In this document: one piece after another, positions 1 through 8,938 of the stretch | Position numbering within the stretch: the first letter of the stretch is position 1 | Layout of the letters: each line of letters begins with the position of its first letter | Assembly: GCA_017484225.1 (NCBI GenBank) | Contig: JAFUTN010000024.1 | Coordinates: 28,022 to 92,021, forward strand | Source: Alphaproteobacteria bacterium | GTDB lineage: Bacteria; Pseudomonadota; Alphaproteobacteria; RF32; CAG-239 | Length of the DNA: 64,000 nucleotides | Reading direction: 5' to 3' | Notes under the pieces: model-generated | What the model was told of the DNA's origin: nothing | Databases searched by the model: none | Seen by the model: only the letters and a program-made list of their open reading frames with translations | Made by a program: the position numbers and the translations under genes

Positions 1-61
1 TACGTTGGCCTGCTTTCAGTTTATCATCTTATTGTCTGAAAACAAAACACTTTTTAAAAAC

Positions 62-2491
62 TCAGGCAAAATTTAAATATTTTGTAACAAACCCGTCTTC
101 CCCATATTCACGGATTAGTTGTTCCACCAACAAAACATTTTTACGACCGGAGTTATAAATACGCAAATACTTACCCAATCCGCCTAAATTAACATCCAAT
201 ATAACCGATTCTTGTGTCATCGGACGAGAAAGCAAAATTGCATAAGGAAAATCACGATAACTCTTACCGAAAATAAAGTCCATTTCACTTTGCGTCAAAT
301 TCCAGTTTTCGTATTCTTCCGGCTGTGCCTGCGGATTTCTGAAAAAGATTACGGTTTGACATTGTCCGCGCACAACTTCTCCCACACCAAGTTTGTCCAC
401 AATATTCGGTTGTTGGAAAGCACACAAATATGCCTGACGTTTTTTACGTCCTTCTTGCAAACCCATAATAAATGAATCCCTAAACATCGGATGCTTAAGC
501 ATTGGCGCCGTTTCATCAATCATAATTAAGGAAGGAACGCCGGTTTCGCCGGTTTCGGTTTGAATACGGTGCATAATATAGCTGATAACGGCAGGAGCCA
601 ATGTTTCATCTTCAAAAATATGCGTAAAGTCAAATGCCATAAACCTACGGCTTTTCAAATCCAAACTATCCGTCTCACCGTTAAAAATAGCTCCGTATTG
701 TTCAGGATTTACCCAACGATATAATTCGCGGCGCATATTTCCGGTAGGTGAAAAACAACTCTTGTAGAGGTTCTTCAATAATCTCTCTTCAGGACGCAAA
801 TAGTCAAAAGCCGTTGTCACCGCACGTGATACCTCACGGTCGGCCAAAGCATCATCCGTCATGGTAATAGCTTTCATCCAACGTTGCAAAAATGCCCTGT
901 TTGCCGGAGTATTATTACAATCAAACGGATTAAGCGCCACATTTTTCTCATCACCGTCAAAACCGACATACGCCCCCTTAATGGCTCGTGTAAAAATTTC
1001 GGCACCCAAATATCTGTCAAAGAAAAATACTCTCAAATCACCATGGCGCATTGCTTGTCCGGCCAAAAACGTAAGCAATGTTGTTTTACCTTGTCCGGTA
1101 GGTCCGATAATACAACAGTGAGCCACCGCCGATTCTTCAGATGATACATGAAACTGAAAACGATAAGCCGAACCCGACATTGTGCGAAAAACCGTGATAG
1201 CTCCTTGTCCCCAGTCGCTTTTTCCAAAACCTTCGGCCGGTTTATCTAAAGTAATACCCATGGCAATAACACGCGACAAATAACGATATGTTCTCGGATA
1301 CGTGTCATAGGTCGGAAATTGCGTAAAGAACACAGCCTGTGCCACCCATCCTTCACGAACCGGTGTCACACCGAACGCACGGCAAATACGCTGAACTTCA
1401 GATTCGGCAAAATTAATTTCTTCCATGTCCGCGCCTTTTAATACTATCGTCATGGAATATTCACAAAGCGATTGATAATTGTTATCGCTGTCATCAATAG
1501 AGGCCAATGCCTCGGCATATTGTTCCGCAACGTTGCCGGAAAAGCTGGTAACCATTGCCATTCTTTGTTGCTGAACAAGCATTAATCTGGCTTCGGAACG
1601 AAACAACGGACGAATATTGTGCAAAATAACCAACTCACAATCAATGGCATTAAGAGAGTATATCATACTTTCGTCCATAGCCTCACCGCTGATACGTATT
1701 CCCATTGCAACTTCATACAATTCTTTTTCACCGGAAAAAAATTTAATTATACCGTTTTCGCCGGTAAAATGAATATGATCCGATGTCAGCATTTCGCATA
1801 ATCTGGCACCGTCCGTGTCCCGAACTTTAGGTTCCGGCTTCGTTATCGGGCTGCATAAGCGGGCAAACAAATAAAAAGGACTATCCTTCGGGTCGCTTTC
1901 CGGTGTTTCATACATCGGACGAACTCCGTATTCACCCAAAGTGGAAATCAAACTTTGTGACGCATAATTCAAATCTTTTAGGGCATCTTTTCGGTCTATC
2001 ACGGAAAGAACAACATAGTGTTTGTTACTGTAAACCCTGTTCATATTTTGAAACCAGATATCGGAAATCGTTTCCAACAGCGGATTATTAAAATCTCTTT
2101 TTTCCGCTTCCAACGAAACACGTTCTCTGGTGGTTATGACTCGGCAGATAATCTGCATGTTTGCCATATCGTCAATCCACGATTTTCGGGCCTCAACCAT
2201 AGAAAAAACCTTTTCATTGGTTGCCGAAGATAAATCAACACCATCCAGTTTGAAAACACGGGCATAAGCATTATTACGGCACTGAATTGTCACACCGTCG
2301 GAAAGCAATTTGGCAAACGGTAAAAAGTCGGAAACTCTGGATTCCCGCGGTTGCGGTAAAACGACATTACTGAATCTGGTTGAAAGCAAAACCGCAAATG
2401 ATGCTGCCGCTACAATACCGATAAGAGCCACAACAACTTCTATATTGCTGAGGCCTCTGACAAATATACTAAAAAAATCCGACTCACTCAT
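62..2491 (-). CDS. virB4: VirB4/TraC-family type IV secretion ATPase
   Basis: Cytoplasmic-face ATPase that powers pilus assembly and substrate transfer in type IV secretion systems. The 809-residue length is typical of VirB4. One hydrophobic segment lies near residues 18-38, a Walker A motif (GPTGQGKTT) near residue 465 and a Walker B-like LIMIDE near residue 657. The start overlaps the upstream VirB3-like gene by 4 nt (ATGA), indicating translational coupling. It is the last complete gene of a minus-strand cluster, which probably continues beyond the left edge of the window; the 61 bases left of its stop contain no convincing start. Family assignment is secure; the exact subtype (VirB versus Trb/Tra) is not. 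Confidence 0.93.
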   Translation of the reverse strand: MSESDFFSIFVRGLSNIEVVVALIGIVAAASFAVLLSTRFSNVVLPQPRESRVSDFLPFAKLLSDGVTIQCRNNAYARVFKLDGVDLSSATNEKVFSMVEARKSWIDDMANMQIICRVITTRERVSLEAEKRDFNNPLLETISDIWFQNMNRVYSNKHYVVLSVIDRKDALKDLNYASQSLISTLGEYGVRPMYETPESDPKDSPFYLFARLCSPITKPEPKVRDTDGARLCEMLTSDHIHFTGENGIIKFFSGEKELYEVAMGIRISGEAMDESMIYSLNAIDCELVILHNIRPLFRSEARLMLVQQQRMAMVTSFSGNVAEQYAEALASIDDSDNNYQSLCEYSMTIVLKGADMEEINFAESEVQRICRAFGVTPVREGWVAQAVFFTQFPTYDTYPRTYRYLSRVIAMGITLDKPAEGFGKSDWGQGAITVFRTMSGSAYRFQFHVSSEESAVAHCCIIGPTGQGKTTLLTFLAGQAMRHGDLRVFFFDRYLGAEIFTRAIKGAYVGFDGDEKNVALNPFDCNNTPANRAFLQRWMKAITMTDDALADREVSRAVTTAFDYLRPEERLLKNLYKSCFSPTGNMRRELYRWVNPEQYGAIFNGETDSLDLKSRRFMAFDFTHIFEDETLAPAVISYIMHRIQTETGETGVPSLIMIDETAPMLKHPMFRDSFIMGLQEGRKKRQAYLCAFQQPNIVDKLGVGEVVRGQCQTVIFFRNPQAQPEEYENWNLTQSEMDFIFGKSYRDFPYAILLSRPMTQESVILDVNLGGLGKYLRIYNSGRKNVLLVEQLIREYGEDGFVTKYLNFA

Positions 2492-2778
2492 GGTGCAAAC
2501 TTATTCCCCTTTTCAGCATAAAGATTTGTTGTTTTCATATAGGTTCGTCCGTATGCCTGCAACATTGTAGATAAGTGCGGTTCTTTTTGTCCGGCAAAAA
2601 TCAAAAAGCCGTGAACGCCTAAAATACTTGCAATAAAACCGAGAGGGTTCATTTCGGCCAACCCGATACCCATAAACAACGCCGGAAACTGAACGCCTAA
2701 ATTTATGATTGCCGGAACAAACGGTGCAAGCAAAAACTTAGGAGGCTGAGCAACTGCTTTGAGTATATATTCGCGCAT
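2488..2778 (-). CDS. virB3: VirB3-like type IV secretion inner-membrane protein
   Basis: A 96-residue protein with a hydrophobic pair of segments around residues 18-65, matching the size and topology of VirB3/TrbD, the small inner-membrane subunit that works with VirB4. The placement directly before virB4, with a 4-nt overlap, is the classical virB3-virB4 arrangement. Its ATG overlaps the stop of the preceding gene (TAATG). The assignment rests on size, topology and synteny more than on unmistakable motifs. Confidence 0.75.
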   Translation of the reverse strand: MREYILKAVAQPPKFLLAPFVPAIINLGVQFPALFMGIGLAEMNPLGFIASILGVHGFLIFAGQKEPHLSTMLQAYGRTYMKTTNLYAEKGNKFAP

Positions 2779-3224
2779 TATCCTCTCCTCAAACTTTTTT
2801 TCAATGTCTTGACAACAGATGTGTCCCTTTTAGGCAATTCTATAACCATATTGGTTAATTGAACGTAAAAATTACCGTCTTTTCTTTGCACCAGTTTATT
2901 TTTATCGGATAAAGTTTTTTTTGTGTCCGCCAATGTTTTTTTCATAAACGCATACCGCTTACCTTCTTCCGTATCGGTAACAACCGCATGCTCCAGCTCC
3001 ACCATACCCATGGTGTTTGCCAAATTAGGATTGCGCACTAACGCATTATTAATTGATTTAAGTTTTTTTACTTGCATATCTGTTTTACTGTGCAGCTGAT
3101 AAAATGATGATGTCTGTTCAATAGACGTAGCCTTGGCATCACCCTCTTCCGCAACCTCCAGATAGGCATGGGCGGAAATCAAAGGAAAGAACATCAGTAA
3201 AAAAGTTGCGTATAATAATTTCAT
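2778..3224 (-). CDS. Secreted protein of the type IV secretion cluster, unknown function
   Basis: A 148-residue protein with an N-terminal signal peptide (cleavage probably after the SAHA segment) and a charged, probably helical mature part with a KKTL repeat near residues 108-118. I prefer the second ATG because AAGGA then sits 7 nt upstream. The gene lies between the VirB2-like pilins and virB3 and ends in a TAATG overlap with the latter, so it should belong to the secretion machine. Position and export would fit a VirB5-like minor pilin or periplasmic chaperone, but I see no motif that proves this. Confidence 0.6.
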   Translation of the reverse strand: MKLLYATFLLMFFPLISAHAYLEVAEEGDAKATSIEQTSSFYQLHSKTDMQVKKLKSINNALVRNPNLANTMGMVELEHAVVTDTEEGKRYAFMKKTLADTKKTLSDKNKLVQRKDGNFYVQLTNMVIELPKRDTSVVKTLKKSLRRG

Positions 3225-3248
3225 GTGCATATCCTTTTTGTTAAATTG

Positions 3249-3644
3249 TCACCTTTTTGTTTTAACCATATCCCCGCCGGGAACCTCGGCGGATGCACCG
3301 GCATTATACGCTCCGGATTCCTCAACTAATGTATTGTTTATATTAGATCCGGATTGCGTCCATGTAATAATCGCCGTAATCAGTGTCAGAAAAAACGTGC
3401 TCATCATAATGTATGCCAACGTTTTCCACGAAATTTTATTAAACATTGCCGCCACGGCAAAACCGATTAAGCCCAATCCGGCAATAATATATCCGGCATT
3501 TTTCAGTCCGCCGGCAACATTATCGGCTTTGTCGGCAATAGAAGAAAAAATAGATGCACCCTCTGCGGCATACACATTTGATGCTGTCAAAACAATCGCC
3601 ACCAAAGTCAAGAAAAATATTTGCCGTATCTTAGTAAAGTTCAT
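3249..3644 (-). CDS. VirB2-like pilin, third copy
   Basis: A 131-residue protein with a signal peptide ending near the AYAAEG segment and two hydrophobic segments in the mature part separated by a short basic loop (FNKISWK), the topology of VirB2/TrbC pilins. Start chosen at the ATG preceded by GGAGG at 5 nt; an in-frame ATG 12 nt upstream lacks a site. The C-terminal extension after the second membrane segment (about 35 residues, hydrophilic) is longer than in the other two copies. It shares the pattern 'FxxxxWK' between the membrane segments with both neighbours, supporting paralogy. Confidence 0.75.
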   Translation of the reverse strand: MNFTKIRQIFFLTLVAIVLTASNVYAAEGASIFSSIADKADNVAGGLKNAGYIIAGLGLIGFAVAAMFNKISWKTLAYIMMSTFFLTLITAIITWTQSGSNINNTLVEESGAYNAGASAEVPGGDMVKTKR

Positions 3645-3664
3645 TTTTACCTCCATTCAAAACC

Positions 3665-4006
3665 TCATAATGTTCCCCAAAATCTTTCGTCAGCAAACAT
3701 ATCGGCTCCCTGCTCCGGCTTTTGTGCAGCGAAGGCAATAATGAAAACACCGATTAAAATAGCTGCCAGCCATTTCCAGTTAAAGTTACCGAACATACCG
3801 GCAATGCAAACACAGGCAACACCTATTCCCGCAGCCTTAAAAATAATTGCTGACAAACCGGTAAAAATTGTTTTGCCTGCTTCATTCAACGACTCAAACA
3901 CCGCATAAGAATCTGATGTGTATAAAAATGAGAAAAGAAGCAAACACAGTGTGTATTTATTTGCCTTTAAAAAACTCCAAATTCTGTTTCTTATTTTTAT
4001 AAACAT
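3665..4006 (-). CDS. VirB2-like pilin, second copy
   Basis: A 113-residue protein with an N-terminal hydrophobic signal (cleavage probably after SYA) followed by two membrane segments split by the loop GNFNWK, the VirB2 pilin layout. GGGAG lies 7 nt before the ATG. It sits in a tandem run of three related pilin genes read in the same direction and spaced by about 20 to 70 nt. The short C-terminus contains an acidic EQGADMFADE stretch. Which copy forms the main pilus subunit cannot be read from sequence. Confidence 0.72.
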   Translation of the reverse strand: MFIKIRNRIWSFLKANKYTLCLLLFSFLYTSDSYAVFESLNEAGKTIFTGLSAIIFKAAGIGVACVCIAGMFGNFNWKWLAAILIGVFIIAFAAQKPEQGADMFADERFWGTL

Positions 4007-4075
4007 CTTATTTCTCCCTGTCAGATTGAAGAAAAAGAGAGGGGAAACCGAGTTCCCCTCGTCTCTGCTTTATAA

Positions 4076-4441
4076 TTACATAGCATAATCCAAACCGGTA
4101 CCTTGTTCATTACCCAAAGTATCACTGAACTTACCACCGGTAGCAGCATCATTGTTAGCAGCGTAGTTAACAATGGCACCGGCTGCGGCAACAACTGCCA
4201 AGCCGAAAGCCAAAGCTGCAAACCACGGCCATTTTACTTTTCCGAAAATTGCTTGGAAAGCCAAAGCAATCAAACCGAAACCGCCGATTACGAATACAAC
4301 CATTTTGGCGTTTTTGAACAATTCAACCAACTTATCGCGCGCTGTTCCAAACACTGAAGCATAAGCACCATCCATCATAACAACCGTAAACAACAAGGTC
4401 ATTGTGATAATGCTTAAAATATTATTTTTAATAAATTTCAT
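4076..4441 (-). CDS. VirB2-like pilin, first copy of the operon
   Basis: A 121-residue pilin candidate: signal peptide ending near GAYA, then two hydrophobic segments flanking a basic loop (FGKVKWP) and a short polar tail. I start it at the ATG with AGGAG about 7 nt upstream rather than at an in-frame ATG 90 nt further up that has no ribosome site. As the promoter-proximal gene it is the best candidate for the main subunit. The three-pilin array recalls Trw systems of Bartonella, which carry several trwL (virB2) copies producing surface variants (established); the functional parallel is inference. Confidence 0.77.
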   Translation of the reverse strand: MKFIKNNILSIITMTLLFTVVMMDGAYASVFGTARDKLVELFKNAKMVVFVIGGFGLIALAFQAIFGKVKWPWFAALAFGLAVVAAAGAIVNYAANNDAATGGKFSDTLGNEQGTGLDYAM

Positions 4442-4787
4442 TGTTTTTCTCCTAAGAAAATTTTCTTTTACACTTATATAATAGCTCATTTTTTGCAAAA
4501 CTTCCAGATTTTTTAACTTTGCATAACACATTGTTTATAAAGTAAAAAATGCTGTGTAACAAAAATTTCACATTTATAAAATGCCTTACACTGCCCGTTT
4601 TACTCCCTAAAAGTAAATATTTTGATAATTTTTTGGTTCGGATTCAGAAACGAAAAAACTGCAAAAACTTTAGTTATTCTATTAACTCTATTTTAACACA
4701 CTTGGTTGTATGCTTGCCTTCAAAGAGGTGTATTGTGCGCGCCGCAAACGGCGTGTGCGAAAGACTTTATAACAGATAGGGGATTTA
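4442..4787. other. Divergent intergenic region between secretion and pilus operons
   Basis: This AT-rich 346-bp gap separates the leftward VirB cluster from the rightward pilus operon and should contain both promoters. A TATTAT/TATAAG-like stretch lies near 4475-4487 on the minus strand. Near 4735-4760 there is a GC-rich hairpin (GCGCGCCG paired with CGGCGTGT) in the probable 5' leader of the pilus operon. I could not assign clear -35/-10 pairs, so no promoter is claimed. Shared control of both operons is possible. Confidence 0.4.
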
Positions 4788-6419
4788 ATGCCGAAATTTG
4801 GATTAAAATGTTTTATAGGCAGTTTTGCGGTTTCTTTAGTTGCCGTTTTTGCGGCTACTAAGGGATATTTCATGCTGTCCGGTGAAGATTCGGCATCATC
4901 TGAAAATGAATATTCCCTTGCCGAGCAAAGTTTCACGCCGCAAACCATTGAATTGTATTCGCAGTCAGAAGAAGATCCGATTTTGCAAAAATATGCGGCT
5001 TTGAGCAACAAAAATACCGTCAATGAAACAAAAGTTACCGAAGACACTGCTGTTTCGGCGGAAAAAAATTCTCTCACGACCGAGCAACCTGAACCGGTTC
5101 AAGATCCGCTTTATGACAACATTGATGACACATTGTCCGTAGATGTTTCGGAAAAGCCGGCAGATTCAGAGACAATTTTGTATCAGCCGGAAGAAGATGA
5201 TGACGATAACGACAATTTGGAAGATACGCAAAAAACAAGCGAAGAAACGGTAATTGCGGAAAATACCGATATTCCGGAGGTTCCGGCGGAAGAAATTGCC
5301 GAAAACGACGAGGACACAGACGAAGAATTGCAGATAGCTGATGCCTCGCTGGCGCCGAAATTCATGATTCCGCTTGAACACGACTTCAGCAATGCCCGAG
5401 TTCAAGCTTCCGTATCATCTGCTGCCGGCGAAAATCAAGTAGCAATGGCTTCGCAGAATATTAAGATAGATAATCTCGGCACAACAAATACTGCTGCCGT
5501 CACTTCGGAAACACCTTCTTTGGAAAGTGCTTGGGATGTGGCAGAAGTTTCCAATCGTCATTTAAATAAGAACAGCTTTAATGAGTTTAACGAAGAACAC
5601 AAACAAGAAACTTTGGCTCTGGATAAAGAAGCAAACAGCGAAGCTAAATCGGAAAACGAAACTAAAGTCGCTTATAAAATGGTTAAAAATATTTTGATTC
5701 CGATTCCCGATGAAATTGCCAATGATGAAAATTTGACTCCGCAACTTTCTTATTCGGAAGAAAACAAAAAATTAGATGCCAAACTTAAGCGCAAAAATGC
5801 AGGAAATACATTGGACAACGTCAGAAAAAACACCGAAAAAGCCGTTGCCGAACAAGCACCTAAAAAAACAGCGGAAGAAAATAAAACCTTAACTGAAAGC
5901 ATTGTCGCCTATTTTTCCTCTGACAATAAAGATGAAAAGAATAAAAAAGAGGCTGAACAGGCAAAAAGCAACAATGTTAATGATGAAAACAAATCTTCCG
6001 TATTCAAAAAGCTTTTGGGAAAAGACGAAGCCAAAGGAAAAAGCAAAAATGATGACGTGGATATTATTCCGACCGAATTGAAATTGTCTTTTCAACCTAA
6101 TCGTGCAGAAATTTCCGGACAAACTCTTGAATGGCTGCATGCCTTTTCCGAAAACGCCTTAAGCGACGAGGAAGTAAAAATAGAAATTCGTATAGACGGT
6201 TCTAATTCTTATGAACTGCAACAAAAGAGATTGAACCTTTTATACACAATTTTTGCGAATAATGGTGTTGATTATAACAAAATTAACATAATTTTTACCG
6301 CTAGGGAGCCAAACTCCTTTATTATTAGGAATGTAAAATATTTGCCGGACGGCACGGAAAAAATTGAAGTACCGGCGGTTGCCGACGAACAACCGAAAGG
6401 TGATAATCCGTGGTTCTGA
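4788..6419 (+). CDS. Membrane-anchored acidic protein with OmpA-like C-terminal region; pilus operon
   Basis: A 543-residue protein: one N-terminal membrane anchor (about residues 7-24), a long low-complexity region rich in Glu/Asp/Lys (about 30-420), and a folded C-terminus (about 425-525) whose pattern of a beta-strand 'LSFQPNRAEIS', helix and 'LQQKRLNLLY' followed by 'REPNSFIIR' resembles OmpA-like peptidoglycan-binding domains. GGGG lies about 6 nt before the ATG. It opens the pilus operon. A role as periplasm-spanning tether between inner membrane and cell wall is inference; the domain call is tentative. Confidence 0.6.
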   Translation: MPKFGLKCFIGSFAVSLVAVFAATKGYFMLSGEDSASSENEYSLAEQSFTPQTIELYSQSEEDPILQKYAALSNKNTVNETKVTEDTAVSAEKNSLTTEQPEPVQDPLYDNIDDTLSVDVSEKPADSETILYQPEEDDDDNDNLEDTQKTSEETVIAENTDIPEVPAEEIAENDEDTDEELQIADASLAPKFMIPLEHDFSNARVQASVSSAAGENQVAMASQNIKIDNLGTTNTAAVTSETPSLESAWDVAEVSNRHLNKNSFNEFNEEHKQETLALDKEANSEAKSENETKVAYKMVKNILIPIPDEIANDENLTPQLSYSEENKKLDAKLKRKNAGNTLDNVRKNTEKAVAEQAPKKTAEENKTLTESIVAYFSSDNKDEKNKKEAEQAKSNNVNDENKSSVFKKLLGKDEAKGKSKNDDVDIIPTELKLSFQPNRAEISGQTLEWLHAFSENALSDEEVKIEIRIDGSNSYELQQKRLNLLYTIFANNGVDYNKINIIFTAREPNSFIIRNVKYLPDGTEKIEVPAVADEQPKGDNPWF

Positions 6420-6458
6420 GGGCAAATAAAAATTCAACATGTATTATAGGAAAATACG

Positions 6459-7295
6459 ATGAGAGAAAACTTTGATATAGAAAAAACAAAAAACAACCTT
6501 GGCGTAATGGGTATGTTGTTTTGCGCGCTCAGCGTTTCGGCCTGCATCAGCAATGTAAGTATCGCTGATGAAGAGTGTGTAAACGGTATATGCACCAGCG
6601 ATCAGGAATATACGGCTGTCTGCACAGAAACTCCTGACGGATACAGCGTATGCAGCGAACCCGGACCGAGAGAGGTTAATTACACCAGAACACAAGCTGA
6701 TTTTCGCACTTACGGTGAAAGAACACCGCGAGATTACAGAATCACGCAATCAGGTGCCGGCAACAATATTTCTGCAGTTGTTCGTCCGAGCATAGATGAC
6801 GAGGTTGTGGATTATGAAAGCAAAGTTGCCTCTGCTCAAGTTCAATCTCCTGCAGCACAAGGGCAAGCCGCAACTCAGCTTCCGAACGGACAACCGGTTG
6901 CCCAAACTCCGGCACAAATGGCTGCAGAGAGCTTAAATCCGAATCAAAATCCGGTTCCGCAAGAATATAAGGCGGCAAACAACGTAAACACAAATAATTC
7001 CACACCATCTTCGGAAGAAAGCGACAAAAATAAAGATTGGCTTGCCGAAGAAGGACAAAGCTTAAAAGATTTGTTGTCGGCATGGAGCGAAGAAGCCGGT
7101 TGGAGATTGATTTGGAAAACAAATCGTAATTACACTTTAAATGCCGGAGCAATGTTCAGAGGAAACTTTGCTGATGTTGCTTCAGCACTTGTAAGAGCAT
7201 TCGCCAGAGCCCGCCCTGCTCCGATTGCAACATTTTATAAAGGAAACCGCGTTTTGGTAGTTGAAACAATGGAGGACGAAAATGCGTATGACTAA
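6459..7295 (+). CDS. pilL: PilL/TcpQ-domain pilus assembly protein
   Basis: A 278-residue exported protein whose last 80 residues (LLSAWSEEAGW ... GNRVLVVET) match the TcpQ/PilL C-terminal domain, which assists secretin assembly in type IVB pili. An N-terminal hydrophobic segment with a Cys (VSAC, about residue 28) could be a lipobox, though the preceding stretch is longer than usual. A Cys-rich patch follows (about 39-67), then a Gln/Pro-rich linker. AGGA lies 8 nt before the ATG. It overlaps the secretin gene by 14 nt, the expected order for PilL-PilN. Confidence 0.75.
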   Translation: MRENFDIEKTKNNLGVMGMLFCALSVSACISNVSIADEECVNGICTSDQEYTAVCTETPDGYSVCSEPGPREVNYTRTQADFRTYGERTPRDYRITQSGAGNNISAVVRPSIDDEVVDYESKVASAQVQSPAAQGQAATQLPNGQPVAQTPAQMAAESLNPNQNPVPQEYKAANNVNTNNSTPSSEESDKNKDWLAEEGQSLKDLLSAWSEEAGWRLIWKTNRNYTLNAGAMFRGNFADVASALVRAFARARPAPIATFYKGNRVLVVETMEDENAYD

Positions 7296-8919
7296 TTGGT
7301 TAAAACTCAGTATTATAGGACTAATCGGCGTTTTGGTCGCATGTTCCGTTTCTCCGGAAATGGATGCGGAAATGGCGCAAGAAACAAAAAATGCTTTGGA
7401 TTTAAAGAAAAAAGCATCCCTTCCGGGAGAGCCTATACCTGATGATGTGGTAAGAGTTAAAAATGATATTTGGCTCGGCGACACAAGTAAAATTGAATTT
7501 GAAGGAGAGGCTGTTCCTGCGTATTTGGAAAAAAGTGACGGTATTACTTTAATCAGCAATCGCCCGATTACTCTTTATGAAATCGGCAGCATGATAAGCA
7601 AAATCACATCTCTTGCCGTAAGATACGCACCGGAATTGGAAGAAACAGCAATTTCCAATGCCGACGGAAACCCTCCGGAAATGAAGGATATCGGTGCGCA
7701 ATGGACCGATTCTACCAAGATGATTGTAAACTACAAAGGTCCGTTAAGCGGATTATTGGACGAAGTTTCCAACCGTTTCGGAATTTGGTGGAAATATGAG
7801 CATAATGAATTGTATTTTTACAAATACATCACCAAAACATTTATTTTGTATTCATTACCGACAAATCCTACTTTGAGTGTATCGGTTGGCGGTTCCGGCG
7901 GACAAGCCAGCATTTCGCAAAGCAGTTCCGTTGACGGTTTGGATATGTGGAGCAACATAGAAAGCACCATTAACTCTATGGTAACATCCGATTCTAATCT
8001 TGTTATTGATAAAGGAAACGGAACAATTACTTTAACCTCAACCCCTACGGATATTCGCCGCGTTGCCAAATTCATTAATGAACAAAACCAACGCTTGTCT
8101 AAACAAATAGCCATCAGTGTTAAGGTTATTCAAGTAAACATTAACAATTCCGACCAATACGGATTGGATTTGGCTGCCGTATTTAAGGCGAGAGGTTCTT
8201 TGAGTGACATCAGTGCTTCCACATCTGCAGCCGTTGAAAGCCCTATCAGCAGCTTAACCATGGGTATCAGTGCAAAACGTTGGAGTGTAGATGCGGCAAT
8301 GAGTGCTTTGTCTCAAGAAGGACAAACTCACTTGGTAACCAGCGGAACCGTGACAACTATGAATAACAAACCGGCACCTATTCAAGTGGTTAAGACACAA
8401 AATTACGTTTCACAAATTACCAAAACAAACAGTGGTGACAGTGACTCTTATGATATTTCCGTTGATACGGAAGAGATTGAAACCGGTTTTACCATGAGTG
8501 TATTGCCGAGAATTTTGGATCATGGTCGTATCATAATGTTCTTTAACCTGACATTGTCAGATTTGCTCTCGCTTGATTCGGTTAACGTAAGCGGTTCAAA
8601 GAAGAAGAGTTCATCAGACAAGAAAGAAGACAGTGATGACGATGATGAAGGCGACGAAGGTGATAGTGAGTTCATTCAAAATCCGGTTGTGGAAAAACGC
8701 GGTTTCACGCAAGAAGTTGCTATGAAATCGGGTGAAACGTTAATTCTTGCCGGTTATGAAAGAGTTGAAAACACTATAGATAAAAAAGGTGTGGGAACAC
8801 CGCAAAACAACTTGCTCGGCGGTTCATCTGTTGCCGGAAAAGACAGAACTGTTCTGGTTATTATGCTGACGCCTGTTGTTTTGGAATCGCCGTTATCACC
8901 GGAATCAAGAATGAACTAA
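7282..8919 (+). CDS. pilN: PilN-family type IVB pilus secretin lipoprotein
   Basis: Outer-membrane ring through which the pilus or substrates exit. The 545-residue protein starts with a lipoprotein signal (GVLVAC near residue 22), followed by N-domains (about 80-270) and a secretin C-domain ending in 'SGETLILAGYERVE ... VLVIMLTPVVLE'. An acidic Ser/Asp/Lys insertion (about 435-470) interrupts the secretin region. Start at the ATG preceded by GGAGG at 6 nt. It lies between PilL- and PilO-type genes, as in IncI (R64) and related thin-pilus operons. Confidence 0.9.
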   Translation: MRMTNWLKLSIIGLIGVLVACSVSPEMDAEMAQETKNALDLKKKASLPGEPIPDDVVRVKNDIWLGDTSKIEFEGEAVPAYLEKSDGITLISNRPITLYEIGSMISKITSLAVRYAPELEETAISNADGNPPEMKDIGAQWTDSTKMIVNYKGPLSGLLDEVSNRFGIWWKYEHNELYFYKYITKTFILYSLPTNPTLSVSVGGSGGQASISQSSSVDGLDMWSNIESTINSMVTSDSNLVIDKGNGTITLTSTPTDIRRVAKFINEQNQRLSKQIAISVKVIQVNINNSDQYGLDLAAVFKARGSLSDISASTSAAVESPISSLTMGISAKRWSVDAAMSALSQEGQTHLVTSGTVTTMNNKPAPIQVVKTQNYVSQITKTNSGDSDSYDISVDTEEIETGFTMSVLPRILDHGRIIMFFNLTLSDLLSLDSVNVSGSKKKSSSDKKEDSDDDDEGDEGDSEFIQNPVVEKRGFTQEVAMKSGETLILAGYERVENTIDKKGVGTPQNNLLGGSSVAGKDRTVLVIMLTPVVLESPLSPESRMN

Positions 8920-8938
8920 GTCTATTGGGAGAAAAGAA

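Noticed and set aside
1..61. Start of a further gene left of virB4
   Set aside because: Minus-strand ATG codons there meet stops within a few codons; the next gene of the cluster must begin outside the window.
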